From: Abelmoschus esculentus
Lineage: Eukaryota; Streptophyta; Magnoliopsida; Malvales; Malvaceae
Direction of reading: 5' to 3'
Assembly: GCA_035048815.1 (NCBI GenBank)
Contig: JAUCBN010000014.1
Coordinates: 21,311,501 to 21,375,500, forward strand
DNA: 64,000 bases
The position numbers were made by a program, and so were the translations under genes. Positions 63,127-64,000 of the stretch are shown piece by piece. The notes under the pieces were generated by a model. The model was not told where the DNA came from and ran no database searches. It was given only the letters and a program-made list of their open reading frames with translations. Every line of letters begins with the position of its first letter. The first letter of the stretch is position 1.

Positions 63127-64000
63127 ATGAGAAAACCCACCAAAGAGTCTGAGTTAAGCACCGAGCCAATCGGACAGAACCTCATAAAACTGATAAGCAA
63201 TGTGTGTTTCTCTGTGTTTGTGTTGTCGGTGCTCATATTTACAGCCATTGCTATCACTTACCAGCCCCCAGATCCATGGCTGCAATCAGCTCCTTCATTA
63301 ACCAACCTCTTTACTCAAACTGAAAATGCCACTTTCAAAACTGATGACTCCATCATCAAAACCGGTGAAGATTTGCTTTCTGCTCCGGCTCCGGCAACTC
63401 CCCCGGCTTTATCGGCAACAACCTCTGATTTGGCGGCAATGCCCCCTGCTTTGTCGGCATCGCCCCCTGATATGTCGGTATTACCCCCCGTTAAGGCGGT
63501 AATGCCCCCTGCTATGTCGGTATTACCCCCTGTTAAGGCGGTAATGCCCCCTGCTAAGGCTGCATCGCCCCCTGCTATGTCGGTATTACCCCCTGTTAAG
63601 GCGGTAATGCCCCCTGCTAAGGCTGCATCGCCCCCTGCTATGTCGGCATCTCCCCCTATTTTGGCGGCAACGCCCACGTCCCCTGGTTCCGTGGCAGCGT
63701 CCCCTGCTTGGGCACCTGATCCCGTTGCTGAAACCATGATTGAAAAGTCCAAAGAAAAAACTTTGAATTCGAGCTTAAAATCCGATTGTGAGTTAAAAGC
63801 TGTGAATTGCTCGGATCCGCGGCTTCTACGCGCAGTCAAGAAATTCAATTTGAAAACTTTCAAGTCTATTGTGTTCTTGGAGTATCAAACTCCAGTCAAC
63901 GGGACAAAACCTGATGAATGTGATGTTTTCTGGAGGTTTAGGAACAAGAAAGAGAAGTCCTGGAGAAAGTATAGGGATTTTAGAAGGTTCCAGTTCGGGA
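63127..64000 (+). CDS. Type II membrane protein, Golgi/secretory, uncharacterised (5' part)
   Basis: Open from ATG 63127 to the window end, 291 codons. Short cytosolic N-terminus (MRKPTKESEL), one membrane anchor at residues about 23-44 (VCFSVFVLSVLIFTAIAI), then YQPPDPWLQSAPSLTNLFTQ, a Pro/Ala/Ser-rich stalk, and the start of a conserved lumenal domain (CSDPRLLRAVKKFNLKTFKS, IVFLEYQTPVNG, DECDVFWRFRNKKEKSWRKY). I recall plant proteins with this same anchor and domain that carry only vague annotations; the layout is that of a Golgi type II enzyme, perhaps a glycosyltransferase, but I see no catalytic motif in the part present. The stalk holds tandem heptapeptides (PPAMSVL/PPVKAVM/PPAKAAS), residues about 105-180. 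An antisense open frame across the stalk is a by-product of the repeat. Confidence 0.8.
   Translation, partial: MRKPTKESELSTEPIGQNLIKLISNVCFSVFVLSVLIFTAIAITYQPPDPWLQSAPSLTNLFTQTENATFKTDDSIIKTGEDLLSAPAPATPPALSATTSDLAAMPPALSASPPDMSVLPPVKAVMPPAMSVLPPVKAVMPPAKAASPPAMSVLPPVKAVMPPAKAASPPAMSASPPILAATPTSPGSVAASPAWAPDPVAETMIEKSKEKTLNSSLKSDCELKAVNCSDPRLLRAVKKFNLKTFKSIVFLEYQTPVNGTKPDECDVFWRFRNKKEKSWRKYRDFRRFQFG
63424..63660 (+). repeat. Coding 21-bp tandem repeat with 63-bp higher-order unit
   Basis: About eleven 21-bp units encode PP-x5 heptapeptides. Three-unit blocks recur exactly every 63 bp: GCTATGTCGG occurs at 63511, 63574 and 63637. Repeat length is a multiple of three, so copy-number changes keep the frame. 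Confidence 0.9.

Noticed and set aside
63315..63863. 182-aa minus-strand open frame rich in GGDAALAGGITALTGG repeats
   Set aside because: It is the reverse complement of the in-frame 21-bp repeat of the plus-strand gene; the repeat alone keeps it open, and it has no start context or homology.
1..64000. CRISPR arrays, rRNA, tRNA or a metabolic gene cluster
   Set aside because: No regularly spaced repeats, no cloverleaf or rRNA sequence, and neighbouring genes belong to unrelated pathways, as usual in a plant chromosome.

Overview
This is a piece of a flowering-plant nuclear chromosome, almost certainly a eudicot. Genes are split by many short, AT-rich, T-rich introns with plant-type GT..AG borders, intergenic DNA is very AT-rich, and nearly every recognisable protein belongs to a plant family (EMSY-like, callose synthase, MUT9-like kinase, dirigent, YLS3-type lipid-transfer protein, IQM, PTC52). 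From memory of such proteins a malvid such as cotton would fit, but nothing here proves the species. All gene models were spliced by hand from reading frame, splice borders and remembered homologues; no alignment or transcript was available.

Layout. 1-1687 (+): 3' part of an EMSY-LIKE chromatin reader. 2408-2686 (-): broken 3' fragment of an enoyl-ACP reductase gene. 2933-3086: foldback MITE. 4002-27194 (+): complete callose synthase 9/GSL10-type gene, 51 coding exons, 1,900 aa, with a LINE-type RNase H relic in intron 35. 28983-33471 (+): MUT9-like (PPK/CK1-clade) kinase, 16 exons, with one GC-AG intron. 34211-34502 (-): small conserved-looking two-exon protein. 35065-35646 (-): dirigent protein, followed by a duplicated promoter segment whose second copy carries a foldback insertion. 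38649-39611 (+): TMEM45/DUF716 membrane protein. 41780-43505 (-): decayed proline-rich KH-type (SF1/BBP-like) gene. 44015-45582 (+): GPI-anchored lipid-transfer protein. 46417-50649 (+): PP2A catalytic subunit. 51071-52699 (-): plastid-targeted membrane protein with a PLAT-like domain, tail-to-tail with PP2A. 56988-59365 (+): IQM calmodulin-binding gene with a decayed internal exon. 59797-62562 (+): PTC52, a Rieske oxygenase of the plastid envelope. 63127-64000 (+): start of a type II membrane protein with an expanded heptapeptide repeat.

The genes are unrelated single-copy neighbours, not a cluster or operon. Loose themes are cell wall and cell surface (callose synthase, dirigent, lipid-transfer protein), signalling (kinase, PP2A, IQM) and plastid function (PTC52, the PLAT-like protein, the reductase fragment). 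I found no undescribed multi-gene system. The most interesting signals are small-scale: a 46-bp duplication that copies a splice acceptor and makes a possible in-frame 15-nt exon, a GC-AG intron with a competing frame-breaking GT donor, a decayed IQM exon that an in-frame skip could bypass, a promoter duplication with a filled and an empty insertion site, and a coding heptapeptide expansion.
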